Assembly (NCBI GenBank): GCA_022564295.1
Contig: JADFLR010000005.1
Span: 62,001 to 126,000, forward strand
Length of the DNA stretch: 64,000 nucleotides
DNA from: Bacteroidota bacterium
Lineage (GTDB): Bacteria; Bacteroidota; Ignavibacteria; Ignavibacteriales; Ignavibacteriaceae
Direction: 5' to 3'
Of this stretch, positions 43,860 through 53,122 are shown in pieces (the first letter of the stretch is position 1; each line of letters starts with the position of its first letter). The position numbers and the translations under genes were made by a program. The notes under the pieces were generated by a model that worked only from the letters and a program-made list of their open reading frames with translations, did no database searches and was not told the origin of the DNA.

Positions 43860-46800
43860 CTATTTGCTGTTCAATTTAATAGCATCATTACCAAACAATT
43901 TTTTTACATCTTGAATAAATTTTTCAGTTAAAGAAACTCTGTACTGCTCCAAAGAAAACAGTTTGCCGCGTGAACCATTATTATTTAAATGAATGAAGAC
44001 AGGAAGTTTACCATCGTTTTTTTGCAGGATCGATTTAAAAGCTGAAAGTTGTTCAACACTGTTTTTCTCCTTATCGATTATGATTTTAACACTTTGAGCT
44101 AATTCTTGCCGAGCAATTTCCATCGGTAAAACTTTGTTAACATGAATTTTAACCGCATCACCGCTGCTTTCCAGATTGCCTAAAATGAAGACGGGCTCTT
44201 CTTCTTTCAGGAATTTTCCATAATCATCATATACTTTAGAAAACATTAAACATTCACACGAACCGGAAAAATCATCAATCTTAAAAAATGCCATTGTTTT
44301 CCCCGCTCTATCAATTTTTGTACGAAGGTCTGTTATCACTCCGCAAGCTTTTACATTTTGCATATCCTGCAGATTTTCGGTTTCTCCCATACGAAATTTG
44401 GTAAATGAATTATATTCGGTTTCATATTTTTGAAGGGGATGACCGGTAACATAAAATCCAATCACTTCTCTTTCACGAGTTAACCGTTCCTTTTCGCTCC
44501 AAGGATCCTGTTTTCTTAGTTTAGGTTCTGTAATTAATACTTCTTCCGTTCCCTCAAATAAACTATCGCCCGAAGACAGTTTTGAGTTTTGAATTTTATG
44601 TCCAAAATCAAGCGCCAATTCAACTGATTCAAACAAAGTTGCTCTGTTTTTAAAAACAGAATCAAATGCACCCGCTAAAACCAAACCTTCAAGCGCACGT
44701 TTGTTTACAATCCTTGTATCAACGTTCATACAGAAATCGAAAATATTATTAAAATTTCTATCAAGCTTCTTTTTCTTTTTTATTATCTCTTCAACAGCAG
44801 TTTTACCAACATTTTTAATCGCAGACATTCCAAATCGTATTTTGTTATCAGCAACATCAAAGTTTACACTTGGTTCGTTTACATCCGGCGGCAATACTTC
44901 TATTTTTAGTTTGCGGCAGTCTTCCAAAAATTTGGTTACTTTATCCGGGCTGCCAAATTCATTAGTAAGGTTAGCAGCAAGGAACTCAGCTGTATAATGC
45001 GCTTTAAGATAAGCTGTTTGATATGCAATGAAACTATAAGCTACAGCATGACTTTTATTAAAACCATAGTTTGCAAATTTATCTATCGCGTCAAATATCT
45101 TTTCTGAATTTTTTTTATTAATACCGTTACTTACAGCACCATCAACAAACTTTACTTTTAATTCCTTCATTGCCAGTAGGTCTTTCTTTCCCATAGCTCG
45201 GCGGAGAATATCAGCTTCGGCAAGTGTCATTCCGGCAATTTTATTTGCAATCTGAATCACCTGTTCCTGGTAAACAATTACTCCGTAAGTTTCTTTTAAG
45301 ATTTCTTCCAGCAACGGATGTAAATATTTAACCTGCTTAACACCATATTTTCTATCTATAAATTCATCAATAAATTCCATAGGACCAGGACGATAGAGAG
45401 CATTCATCGCTGCGAGATCGTTAAGAGAAGTTGGTTTTAACTTTTTAAGGTATTCACGCATTGGCGGAGATTCAAACTGGAACACACCTGTTGTTTGTCC
45501 TTTTGAAAACAGCTTGTATGTTTCTTCATCTTCAAGTGAAATATTATCGATATCAATTTCAACTCCGTGATTTTTTTTAACAAGACTAAGTGTATCTCTT
45601 ATTATAGTTAACGTTCTAAGACCCAGAAAATCCATCTTTAGCAAACCGGCATTTTCTATTTCTTTCATATTAAACTGGGTTACAATATCCTGCTGAGAAA
45701 CTGCATTTGCCAAAGGAACAAAATCGCTTACATCACCGGGAGTGATAACAACACCCGCAGCATGCTTCGATGCATTTCTGTTCATTCCTTCCAACACTCT
45801 TGCATATTTAAGAAGATTTTGTATCTCCGGTTCTTTGGAGTTCTTCAGCCATTTTAGTTCCGGAACTTCCTTAAGTGCCTGATCGATTGAATATACTTTT
45901 CCAAATTTTGAGGGAATGTACTTGGTAATTTTATTTACTGTCGGAATTGGAATTTTTAAAACTCTCGCTACATCTCTAATAACCGCTTTTGAAGATAAAC
46001 GGTTGAATGTAATTATCTGGCTGACGCTTTTCTCTCCGTACTTTTCTCTAACATAATCAATCACATCTCCTCTTTGATCATCTGCAAAATCAATATCAAT
46101 ATCAGGCATCGATTTTCTTGCAGGGTTGAGAAACCTTTCAAAAAGCAGATCGTATTTTAACGGATTGATATTTGTTATTCCAAGTGCATAAGCTACAAGA
46201 CTTCCGGCAACACTTCCTCTTCCCGGACCAACAGGAATGTTTTTCTCTTTTGCTGCATTTATAAAATCCTGCACAATTAAAAAGTAACCGGAAAACCCCA
46301 TTTTTTTAATGGTGTCTACTTCGTATTTAAATCTTTCTTCAACCTCCGCTGTAATCTCGAAATCTTTTTTTTCTAATCCCGCAGTGGCAAGCATCTCAAA
46401 ATATTCATCTAGAGATTTTGCATTCGAATCTTGGGGAATAGGAAACTGCGGGAAATGATGCCCATTAGAATCAAATTTCAAATCTATCTTAGAATCGATT
46501 TCAAGAGTGTTTTCGACAGCGTTATCATAATCTTTAAACAGGTTAATCATTTCATCAGGAGATTTAAAATAAATCTGATCGGTTCCATATCTAAGTTTTG
46601 TATAATCTGCTCCACTTTTATCCGATAAAAGCAATAGGATATTATGAGCTATGGCATGTTCTCTTTCGATGTAATGACAATCGTTTGTAGCGACTAATTT
46701 AATACCAAGTTCTTTTGATAGTTTCGGCATCCACTCAAGTATCGGTTTATCAATTTCTTCACCATGGTCTTGTATCTCTAAATAAAAATCATCTTCAAAA

Positions 46801-47318
46801 ATATCTTTAAATTTCTTAGCAACTTCTCTTGCCTTATCAATTTCATTATTCACCAGGTATGAAGAAACAACGCCTCCGGCACAAGCCGAGGTACAGATCA
46901 GACCTTCTCTATATTTCTCCAACAGTTCAAGATCAATTCGTGGTTTGTAATAGAAACCTTCGGTGTGCCCAAGTGTTGAAAGTTTTGAAAGATTATTATA
47001 ACCGGTTTTGTTTTTTGCTAATAATATAAGATGGTTATAATGTTTACTTTTTTTCCTTCCGTAGGTTTCATTACTTTGTCCCCGCTCAAACCTGCTGCCC
47101 TTTCTAACAACATAAGCTTCCATCCCGATGATTGGTTTGATTCCCGCTTTAGTGGCTTTATTATAAAACTCGGCAATTCCGTACATCACACCATGATCGG
47201 TTAAAGCAACAGATTTCATATTAAATTTTTTGGCTGCATTTACCAATCCATCAATTTTGCAGGCGCCATCCTGCAAACTGTAATGAGAGTGATTATGTAA
47301 ATGAATAAATTCGGACAC
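43860..47318 (-). CDS. dnaE: DNA polymerase III alpha subunit
   Basis: This 1152-residue replicative polymerase is of the DnaE type. An N-terminal PHP domain starts FIHLHNHSHYSLQDGA (residues 4-19). The C-family polymerase core has PGRGSVAGSLVAYALGI and the catalytic aspartates in SMPDIDIDFADDQRG, then the fingers segment TGVFQFESPPMREYLKKLKP, NYGFNKSHAVAYSFIAYQTAYLKAHY, and a C-terminal OB fold (VKACGVITDLRTKIDRAGKTMAFFKIDD). Full length, no frameshift. The region between it and the next gene upstream holds a palindromic element. Confidence 0.97.
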   Translation of the reverse strand: MSEFIHLHNHSHYSLQDGACKIDGLVNAAKKFNMKSVALTDHGVMYGIAEFYNKATKAGIKPIIGMEAYVVRKGSRFERGQSNETYGRKKSKHYNHLILLAKNKTGYNNLSKLSTLGHTEGFYYKPRIDLELLEKYREGLICTSACAGGVVSSYLVNNEIDKAREVAKKFKDIFEDDFYLEIQDHGEEIDKPILEWMPKLSKELGIKLVATNDCHYIEREHAIAHNILLLLSDKSGADYTKLRYGTDQIYFKSPDEMINLFKDYDNAVENTLEIDSKIDLKFDSNGHHFPQFPIPQDSNAKSLDEYFEMLATAGLEKKDFEITAEVEERFKYEVDTIKKMGFSGYFLIVQDFINAAKEKNIPVGPGRGSVAGSLVAYALGITNINPLKYDLLFERFLNPARKSMPDIDIDFADDQRGDVIDYVREKYGEKSVSQIITFNRLSSKAVIRDVARVLKIPIPTVNKITKYIPSKFGKVYSIDQALKEVPELKWLKNSKEPEIQNLLKYARVLEGMNRNASKHAAGVVITPGDVSDFVPLANAVSQQDIVTQFNMKEIENAGLLKMDFLGLRTLTIIRDTLSLVKKNHGVEIDIDNISLEDEETYKLFSKGQTTGVFQFESPPMREYLKKLKPTSLNDLAAMNALYRPGPMEFIDEFIDRKYGVKQVKYLHPLLEEILKETYGVIVYQEQVIQIANKIAGMTLAEADILRRAMGKKDLLAMKELKVKFVDGAVSNGINKKNSEKIFDAIDKFANYGFNKSHAVAYSFIAYQTAYLKAHYTAEFLAANLTNEFGSPDKVTKFLEDCRKLKIEVLPPDVNEPSVNFDVADNKIRFGMSAIKNVGKTAVEEIIKKKKKLDRNFNNIFDFCMNVDTRIVNKRALEGLVLAGAFDSVFKNRATLFESVELALDFGHKIQNSKLSSGDSLFEGTEEVLITEPKLRKQDPWSEKERLTREREVIGFYVTGHPLQKYETEYNSFTKFRMGETENLQDMQNVKACGVITDLRTKIDRAGKTMAFFKIDDFSGSCECLMFSKVYDDYGKFLKEEEPVFILGNLESSGDAVKIHVNKVLPMEIARQELAQSVKIIIDKEKNSVEQLSAFKSILQKNDGKLPVFIHLNNNGSRGKLFSLEQYRVSLTEKFIQDVKKLFGNDAIKLNSK

Positions 47319-47536
47319 GAATAAAACTTTAATAATTGCCTATGAAGGATAAAAACAACTTAAAAGAATTGTAAAATTCTTTATGGAATATTACATAAAT
47401 CAAATAACAAAATCCAAAGCAAAATCCATTAGTGTTGAAAAGTAAAGTGATTGTAATTCCATCTTTCCCGGTTTGCTCCTTAATTTGCTTTTGTTTTGTT
47501 GGAAGAAATAATTTAATCAGTTTTTTTTGTAGTCAA

Positions 47537-47567
47537 CGTAGTCGCAGGACAATTGTCCTGCGCTACG
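47537..47567. repeat. Palindromic element (CGCAGGACAATTGTCCTGCG core)
   Basis: A perfect 20-bp palindrome at 47543-47562 is extended by CGTAG on the left (47537-47541) and CTACG on the right (47563-47567), with one unpaired T at 47542. It stands out by GC content in a run of A/T-rich intergenic DNA between dnaE and a T9SS cargo gene. No T-tract follows closely on either strand. It could be a REP/MITE-like dispersed repeat or a dimeric protein-binding site. Only one copy was found in the window. The rest of 47319-47594 holds nothing recognised. Confidence 0.6.
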
Positions 47568-47594
47568 GATTTGAATGGCATATCTGTAAAATAA

Positions 47595-48959
47595 TTACTT
47601 GATCAGGATCATTCGCTTTGTATCTGTAAATAATACACTTCCGTTTTTACGAGCTATAACCCGGTAGATGTAAACTCCACTGGCTAAATTCTCACCGTTA
47701 AAGTTTATCTCGTAAATTCCTACCGGTTGTGTTTCGTTTAATAGTTCCAATACTTCCGTTCCTAACATATCATAAACCTTTAATGTTACATCTGCATCCT
47801 GGGCAAGTGAGTAGGAAATTACTGTTGACGGATTAAACGGGTTTGGATAATTCTGACTTAAAGAAAAATTCTCTATAATTTTTTCTACTTTATCTTTAAC
47901 GTTTGTTAATAAACTACTCTTATAAATACCTTGAGCAGTACCTATGTAAATGATATCATTAACTTGGTTAATAAATAAATTTGTCATTTGACCTACATCT
48001 GCGAATCTGAATCCGGCACTTCCTATATTTAAAGGTAATTCATCCGTCCCTTCAATTAACTGCCAATATATTGTGTCGTTCTTTGCAACATATAAACCAT
48101 CTCTTCTCAAGTTGAACAATTTATTTGGATGATTAGCATTCATATAAAAAGAAAGGTAGTTCTGATGGTTTGGTAATCCCGAATCAAAATCATACCAATT
48201 AAATTCATCGTTATCGGATGCCTTGTACTCTGCAAAAAGATATAATCTTCCAGGTAAAAATAGATCTGTCCTGGTCTCAACTGGAGATGCGAGCGGGGTT
48301 GAGATACGAAACCAACTAAAACCTTTGTTTGTACTTTTGTATAGATGTAGGTCAAACACAGTATCAACTGTTACAAACAAACTAGTACTATCAATCATAT
48401 CGAACGCGAATGTTAATGCAGACCCGTGACTTGAACCAGGGAAAGCTGAATTATTTATCCAGGTATTACCACCATCCGTACTTTTATATAAAATGTTAAT
48501 AAGCCCGGCTGGAAATGGGTTATAGGTAAGAGCATATACTTCATTTTTATTAAAAGGTGAAATCCCAAACCATTGAATTGAACTATTAATATTACTACTA
48601 ACATTATCCCATGTTTCACCATTATTTGTGGACTTATATAGAGTCCCTGCGACCGAATAGGCACCGCTACCTTTTAGTATAAATAAAGTTAAAGGGGGTA
48701 CAAGGTCGAAACCTAATATAACCCCGTCTCCAAGAGCACTGTCAATCTGCACCCAGTTGTTTCCAGCATCAGTAGAAAAATACAATCCTGATTTATCCAG
48801 ATTTCCAACTCTGTGTGCTGTTCCTGCCCAAATGGTATCACCTGAAACATATATTTGTTTTACAACAAGAGAATCCAGCCCAACAAACTCCCAGGTTTGG
48901 GCGTAAATACTAATTGTGGATAAAAGCAAGAAGAAAATTATAAAGACAGTTTTTTTCAA
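47595..48959 (-). CDS. Secreted beta-propeller protein with T9SS sorting domain
   Basis: The preferred start is TTG 48959, giving a 454-residue protein with signal peptide MKKTVFIIFFLLLSTISIYAQ. The open frame extends 49 residues further upstream but that part looks non-coding. The body shows repeated Asp-box/BNR-like motifs (LYFSTDAGNNWVQI, LYKSTNNGETWDNV, LYKSTDGGNTWINN, LYKSTNKGFSWFRI), as in sortilin/YCF48-type propellers. The C-terminal about 85 residues are a type A sorting domain (NYPNPFNPSTVISY, VYDMLGTEVLELLNE, GVYIYRVIA). Probably a surface or released binding protein; ligand unknown. Confidence 0.88.
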   Translation of the reverse strand: MKKTVFIIFFLLLSTISIYAQTWEFVGLDSLVVKQIYVSGDTIWAGTAHRVGNLDKSGLYFSTDAGNNWVQIDSALGDGVILGFDLVPPLTLFILKGSGAYSVAGTLYKSTNNGETWDNVSSNINSSIQWFGISPFNKNEVYALTYNPFPAGLINILYKSTDGGNTWINNSAFPGSSHGSALTFAFDMIDSTSLFVTVDTVFDLHLYKSTNKGFSWFRISTPLASPVETRTDLFLPGRLYLFAEYKASDNDEFNWYDFDSGLPNHQNYLSFYMNANHPNKLFNLRRDGLYVAKNDTIYWQLIEGTDELPLNIGSAGFRFADVGQMTNLFINQVNDIIYIGTAQGIYKSSLLTNVKDKVEKIIENFSLSQNYPNPFNPSTVISYSLAQDADVTLKVYDMLGTEVLELLNETQPVGIYEINFNGENLASGVYIYRVIARKNGSVLFTDTKRMILIK

Positions 48960-49437
48960 TTTCTTAACAGTTTTAGTTGCATAATAAAAAATATTTATAT
49001 TAATTACATTAGTACTTGTACTAACCTTTTTTGAATACTGTAATAATTTGATGGGGGAATCCAGGAGAACTGCAAGCCGGGCAAGGGTTATAATTTTAGA
49101 AAACAATTTTTATCCAGTCGGGAATATAACCAGCTCCCATCAACTGTCATATATCGATAAATAACATATTCAAAAAATTGATAAGGTACAAGTAAAACCG
49201 GTTTATTACTCATACAACCAACGGCTGCACTTGTAATGTAGGTATATTAATTCTTTACAGAAGCATTGCAGTTTTTTTACTTTATGGCAACTTGTGTTTG
49301 CCGGAGAGCCACCTGCGGGGACACAGGCGTATGCAGTGTTATATTTTTTTTACCGCAGAATAAAAAGAATCCCTTGCAACAAATATCTGCGCTTGGATAC
49401 AAACGAATACTATTTACAAATGACGATTGAACAAGAA
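48960..49437. other. Intergenic region with GC-rich patch
   Basis: No gene is supported. The stretch contains the unlikely 49-codon extension of the propeller gene and an AT-rich leader. A distinctly GC-rich patch at about 49300-49336 (GCCGGAGAGCCACCTGCGGG and following) is unlike the flanks in composition, with a second GC-richer patch near 49209-49222 (CCAACGGCTGCAC). A short frame through it has no ribosome binding site and no protein-like features. The patch may be a dispersed repeat or a recombination relic. Confidence 0.4.
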
Positions 49438-49896
49438 TTATTGACTTCCCGTATGACCAAATCCTCCTTCCCCTCTTTTACTGTGATTCAATTCTTCAGT
49501 TTCTTCTAATCTTGCCTTATAAACTTTAGATAAAATTAATTGCGCAATTCTTTCTCCCGGTTGGATTATGAACTCTTCTTTACTAAAGTTTATTAAAATT
49601 ATCTTCACTTCTCCCCTATAATCCGAATCGATTGTTCCGGGTGAGTTTAAAATCCCGATTCCATGCTTTGCAGCTAAACCACTTCTTGGGCGAACTTGTA
49701 TTTCGAAACCTTCAGGTATCTCTACAGAAAGGTTGGTTGTAATCATCTCCACTTCCATTGGTTTTAGGTTCACCGGTTCTTTTATTGCTGCACGAATATC
49801 CATTCCCGCACTGCCTGATGTGGAATAAGACGGAAGAGGAATGTTATTGAATTCTTCAGACAGACGTTTGAATTTTATTGTGATTTCTTCAATCAT
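49438..49896 (-). CDS. dut: Deoxyuridine 5'-triphosphate nucleotidohydrolase
   Basis: This 152-residue trimeric dUTPase hydrolyses dUTP to dUMP and diphosphate, keeping uracil out of DNA. The five motifs are visible: SAGMDIRAA (motif 1), RPRSGLAAKHGI (2), GTIDSDYRGEVKIIL (3), PGERIAQLIL (4) and the C-terminal Gly-rich RGEGGFGHTG (5). Full length. It follows the flippase gene by 3 bp on the same strand, so they are probably co-transcribed. Confidence 0.96.
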   Translation of the reverse strand: MIEEITIKFKRLSEEFNNIPLPSYSTSGSAGMDIRAAIKEPVNLKPMEVEMITTNLSVEIPEGFEIQVRPRSGLAAKHGIGILNSPGTIDSDYRGEVKIILINFSKEEFIIQPGERIAQLILSKVYKARLEETEELNHSKRGEGGFGHTGSQ

Positions 49897-49899
49897 AAT

Positions 49900-51366
49900 T
49901 TATTTTCCACGAGATTCTTTAAGTTTTGATTTTATAAGTTTTATTTCGCTTCTATCCACAGCAAAAAAGTAAAGATAAGAGATGAAAGCAATAAGCAGAA
50001 ATAATTTTTCTAACAATGCTAAATAATAATCTTCAAATAATACAAAATAGTAGAGCAATGCGGTTATAAATACTCCTATAAATATTTTAAATATTTTATC
50101 CCATTCATAGTTTATGTGATAAAATTTTTGTGTAACTGCATAATATCCTATTGCCATAACAAGGTACGCTGCAAGAGTTGCAAAAGCAGCTCCGTAAATT
50201 CCCATAACGGGTATCAGTGCTAAGTTTGCAGCTATATTAATAATTGCACCCGCACCGGCAATAAACGGCACATATAAACTTTTTTCTTCGATATAAATTC
50301 CTGCAGAATAAATTACGTAAAGACCATTAATCAAATAAGCGAAAAGAATAATTGGTACGATGTTTAGCCCGCTCCAATATGCCGAACCAATTAATGAATA
50401 TCCTTCAATTTGAATTTGTGCAATATCCGCCACGAACAATGAGACACCAACAACAATTATACTGCCCACGAGTGTAAAATAGGTTAATATTTTTGAAAAC
50501 ATTTCTTTAGCGTTTTCTTCTTTTGCATTTTGTAAAAAGAACGGCTGCCAGGCGTATTGAAACATATTCACAAACAGCATCATAAAAATACCTAGTTTGT
50601 AATTTGCTTTATAGATTCCAACTGTTTTTAAATTGGTCAATCTTTCAAGTATTGGAACATCAATTACCTGCACAACCATCACGGCTAATCCTGCAGGAAG
50701 ATACGGAAGACCGAATTTTGCAAACCGCTTAAAAAGAATTGTGTTAAATCTGAATCTGAAATTTTTTGCGATGGTAGGAATTAACAAAAGCAGCGACACA
50801 AAGGATGAAATAATATTGCTTAGTAATATTGCTTCGATGCCCCAATGTAATACCAGAATTAAATACAAGTTTAGAGCAAGGTTAGAAACAATATTTAATA
50901 TCTTTATTATGGAAAACTTTTTTGCTTCCCTGTTCAATCTAAGTTTTAAGAATGGTATTGAACCGCATGTATCCAAAAAGATGATTGCTACTGCAAGGTA
51001 AAGCAAGTAATGATATTCGGGTGGAATACCGAGTTTTGCAGCAATTGATTCTTTGAAATAAATAATAAAAAAACTAAATAGCAGAGATGTAAAGAATACA
51101 GAAATATAAGGTGTGGAAAAATTATCTTTTTCATTGCCAATATCTTTAAATGCTGCAAATTTAAGAAAAGCCGTATCCATCCCGTATATATAAAAAATAT
51201 TAAGGATTGCGATATAAGCGTAAATAATTTGTATAACACCATACTCCTCCGGAAGAAAAATGTTTGTGAAGAAAGGGATAAGCATAAAATTAAGGAATCT
51301 GCCAACCATTGTGCTGATACCGTAAATGGCTGTATCCATACTTAATTGTTTTAGCTTATCAAACAT
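49900..51366 (-). CDS. Polysaccharide flippase (Wzx-like, MATE/MOP superfamily)
   Basis: This 488-residue integral membrane protein has about 12-14 transmembrane helices. N-terminal DTAIYGISTMVGRFLNFMLIPFFTNIFLPEEYGVIQIIYAY is typical of oligosaccharide flippases (PST/RfbX family). These move undecaprenyl-linked glycan repeat units across the inner membrane. It is separated from the exopolysaccharide gene run by a thioesterase and accA but is likely part of the same glycan pathway. The 292-bp region upstream shows nothing recognised. Confidence 0.88.
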   Translation of the reverse strand: MFDKLKQLSMDTAIYGISTMVGRFLNFMLIPFFTNIFLPEEYGVIQIIYAYIAILNIFYIYGMDTAFLKFAAFKDIGNEKDNFSTPYISVFFTSLLFSFFIIYFKESIAAKLGIPPEYHYLLYLAVAIIFLDTCGSIPFLKLRLNREAKKFSIIKILNIVSNLALNLYLILVLHWGIEAILLSNIISSFVSLLLLIPTIAKNFRFRFNTILFKRFAKFGLPYLPAGLAVMVVQVIDVPILERLTNLKTVGIYKANYKLGIFMMLFVNMFQYAWQPFFLQNAKEENAKEMFSKILTYFTLVGSIIVVGVSLFVADIAQIQIEGYSLIGSAYWSGLNIVPIILFAYLINGLYVIYSAGIYIEEKSLYVPFIAGAGAIINIAANLALIPVMGIYGAAFATLAAYLVMAIGYYAVTQKFYHINYEWDKIFKIFIGVFITALLYYFVLFEDYYLALLEKLFLLIAFISYLYFFAVDRSEIKLIKSKLKESRGK

Positions 51367-51658
51367 TATTCTGTTTTGTTGTAATTAAATAGTTCAGTGT
51401 TTATAATTTTTTGTCCTGATCCAGCGGGATAGATTGCATTAATTATAAAGATAACTCTATTTGTCATTCTGTAAGAATCTTGTCATTTTTTTTCTAATCC
51501 TGTTTGTTTATGTTTTTTGTTTGAATAACATGTTTCTTTCTGAATGACAGATGTTTATTTCTGCTTCCTTTTTGATAGATTTTGATAATCTTTTTGTCCC
51601 ATTCCTCATACATTCATCCAATCATCCACCCATACATAATTCAAGCTAACAAGCATAA

Positions 51659-52081
51659 TCATTCGCCATCCTGTTCAAAAAATGGTTTCAAAACATTCAT
51701 AAAAAAATCGGGAGGACGGCAGATCCTTTTCGTTTCACTATTAATGAAAATAAGTTCAACATACCCTTCACAAATGATCACATCTCTTTCGGTACTTCTG
51801 ATTGTATGATCCAAATGAACTTTTAGCTCCGGAAGTTTTTCAACCCGTGTTTCAACTTCAAGCATTTCATCATAATAAGCAGGTGTTTTGTATTTAATAA
51901 ATACTGAATTTACGGGCATTAAATATCCGTTCTCCTCAATAGTTTTGTAAGTAAGGTTTTGCTTGCGTATCATTTCAGTTCTACCCACTTCAAAATATTC
52001 TATATACTTTCCGTTATACACATAGTGCATTTGATCTGTATCAGCATAGCGAACACGTAATTGTGTTTTATGTATTAACAT
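51659..52081 (-). CDS. Acyl-CoA thioesterase (YbgC/4HBT family)
   Basis: This 140-residue hotdog-fold protein carries the 4-hydroxybenzoyl-CoA-thioesterase-like signature RVRYADTDQMHYVYNGKYIEYFEVGRTEMIR (residues about 8-38), with the catalytic Asp in ADTD. The family usually has GxVYxxxY at this point and here reads MHYVYNGKY, a minor variation. It is cytoplasmic. It probably hydrolyses acyl-CoA or acyl-ACP thioesters. A terminator separates it from accA upstream. Confidence 0.85.
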   Translation of the reverse strand: MLIHKTQLRVRYADTDQMHYVYNGKYIEYFEVGRTEMIRKQNLTYKTIEENGYLMPVNSVFIKYKTPAYYDEMLEVETRVEKLPELKVHLDHTIRSTERDVIICEGYVELIFINSETKRICRPPDFFMNVLKPFFEQDGE

Positions 52082-52103
52082 AAAGATTAAATTTTAATGA
52101 TAT

Positions 52104-52128
52104 AAAAAATCCCGAATAATTCGGGATT
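52104..52128 (-). terminator. Intrinsic terminator after accA
   Basis: AATCCCGAA (52108-52116) and TTCGGGATT (52120-52128) form a perfect 9-bp stem with a 3-nt loop. On the minus strand a T6 tract follows. It lies between accA and the thioesterase gene and closes the minus-strand exopolysaccharide-accA run. A second smaller hairpin (CAATCA/TGATTG) lies between it and the accA stop. Confidence 0.9.
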
Positions 52129-52169
52129 AAAAATAAACTAATTTCAATCAAACTTCTGATTGATGTTTT

Positions 52170-53120
52170 TTACTCTATGTATTCACCCATACTTCCGAAT
52201 TTTTCCAACCTTTCTTCAATTAACTTTTCAGGTTTTATTTTAACCAATTTATCAAGTTCTTCCAACAATGCTGACTTTAAAGTATCGGCAGCAGCTTGAT
52301 GATCTTTATGAGCACCACCTAAGGGTTCTTCAATTATTCTATCAATTATTTTTTGTTCAAGAAGATCGGGGGCAGTAAGTTTTAAAGCTTCTGCAGCTTG
52401 TTCTTTATAATCCCAGTTTCTCCATAAAATACTTGAACAGGATTCGGGACTAATAACAGAATACCAGCAATTTTGTAACATTAAAATTCTATTGCCAACA
52501 CCAATTCCCAATGCTCCACCGCTTGCACCTTCACCGATTATTACTACAATTATTGGTACACGCAACCTGCTCATCTCAAAAAGATTTCTTGCAATTGCTT
52601 CGGCTTGTCCTCTTTCTTCAGCTTCAAGCCCGGGATAAGCGCCGGGTGTATCTAACAAGGTAATAACGGGTTTGTTAAATTTTTCGGCAAGCTTCATCAA
52701 TCGAAGTGCTTTCCTGTAACCTTCGGGATTTGCCATTCCAAAATTCCGGTACACATTTGATTTTGTGTCTCTTCCTTTTTGCTGCCCAATCAACATTACT
52801 TTGTAATCACCTAACTTTGCAAATCCTCCAACTATCGCTTTATCATCCCCGTAATGTCTGTCGCCATGTAACTCTATAAAATTTTCTGTCATCAAGTTGA
52901 TGTAATCTAAAGTGAAAGGTCTATCGGGATGGCGTGCAAGCTGTACTCTCTGCCATCTCGTTAAACCTTTGTATAATTCTTCCTTTAACTGAGCTACTTT
53001 TGTTTCTAATCGTAAGATGTCTTTCCCGATATCCAAACTAGCGGAAGATTCTTTCATCTCTTCAAGTTTTTCTTCAAGTTCGAATATCGGCTTTTCAAAA
53101 TCTAAAATTGTTTTTCCCAT
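52170..53120 (-). CDS. accA: Acetyl-CoA carboxylase carboxyltransferase subunit alpha
   Basis: This 316-residue subunit, with AccD, moves CO2 from biotin to acetyl-CoA to make malonyl-CoA. It shows the N-terminal helical part, then [55 protein letters not shown] and the oxyanion-hole region [18 protein letters not shown], all diagnostic. It is the last gene of the glycan run and is followed by a strong terminator. accD is not in the window. Confidence 0.97.
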   Translation of the reverse strand: MGKTILDFEKPIFELEEKLEEMKESSASLDIGKDILRLETKVAQLKEELYKGLTRWQRVQLARHPDRPFTLDYINLMTENFIELHGDRHYGDDKAIVGGFAKLGDYKVMLIGQQKGRDTKSNVYRNFGMANPEGYRKALRLMKLAEKFNKPVITLLDTPGAYPGLEAEERGQAEAIARNLFEMSRLRVPIIVVIIGEGASGGALGIGVGNRILMLQNCWYSVISPESCSSILWRNWDYKEQAAEALKLTAPDLLEQKIIDRIIEEPLGGAHKDHQAAADTLKSALLEELDKLVKIKPEKLIEERLEKFGSMGEYIE

Positions 53121-53122
53121 TT

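Noticed and set aside
49294-49509. Plus-strand frame of 71 codons through the GC-rich patch
   Set aside because: Overlaps the 3' end of dut antisense, has no ribosome binding site, and its composition changes abruptly across the patch.
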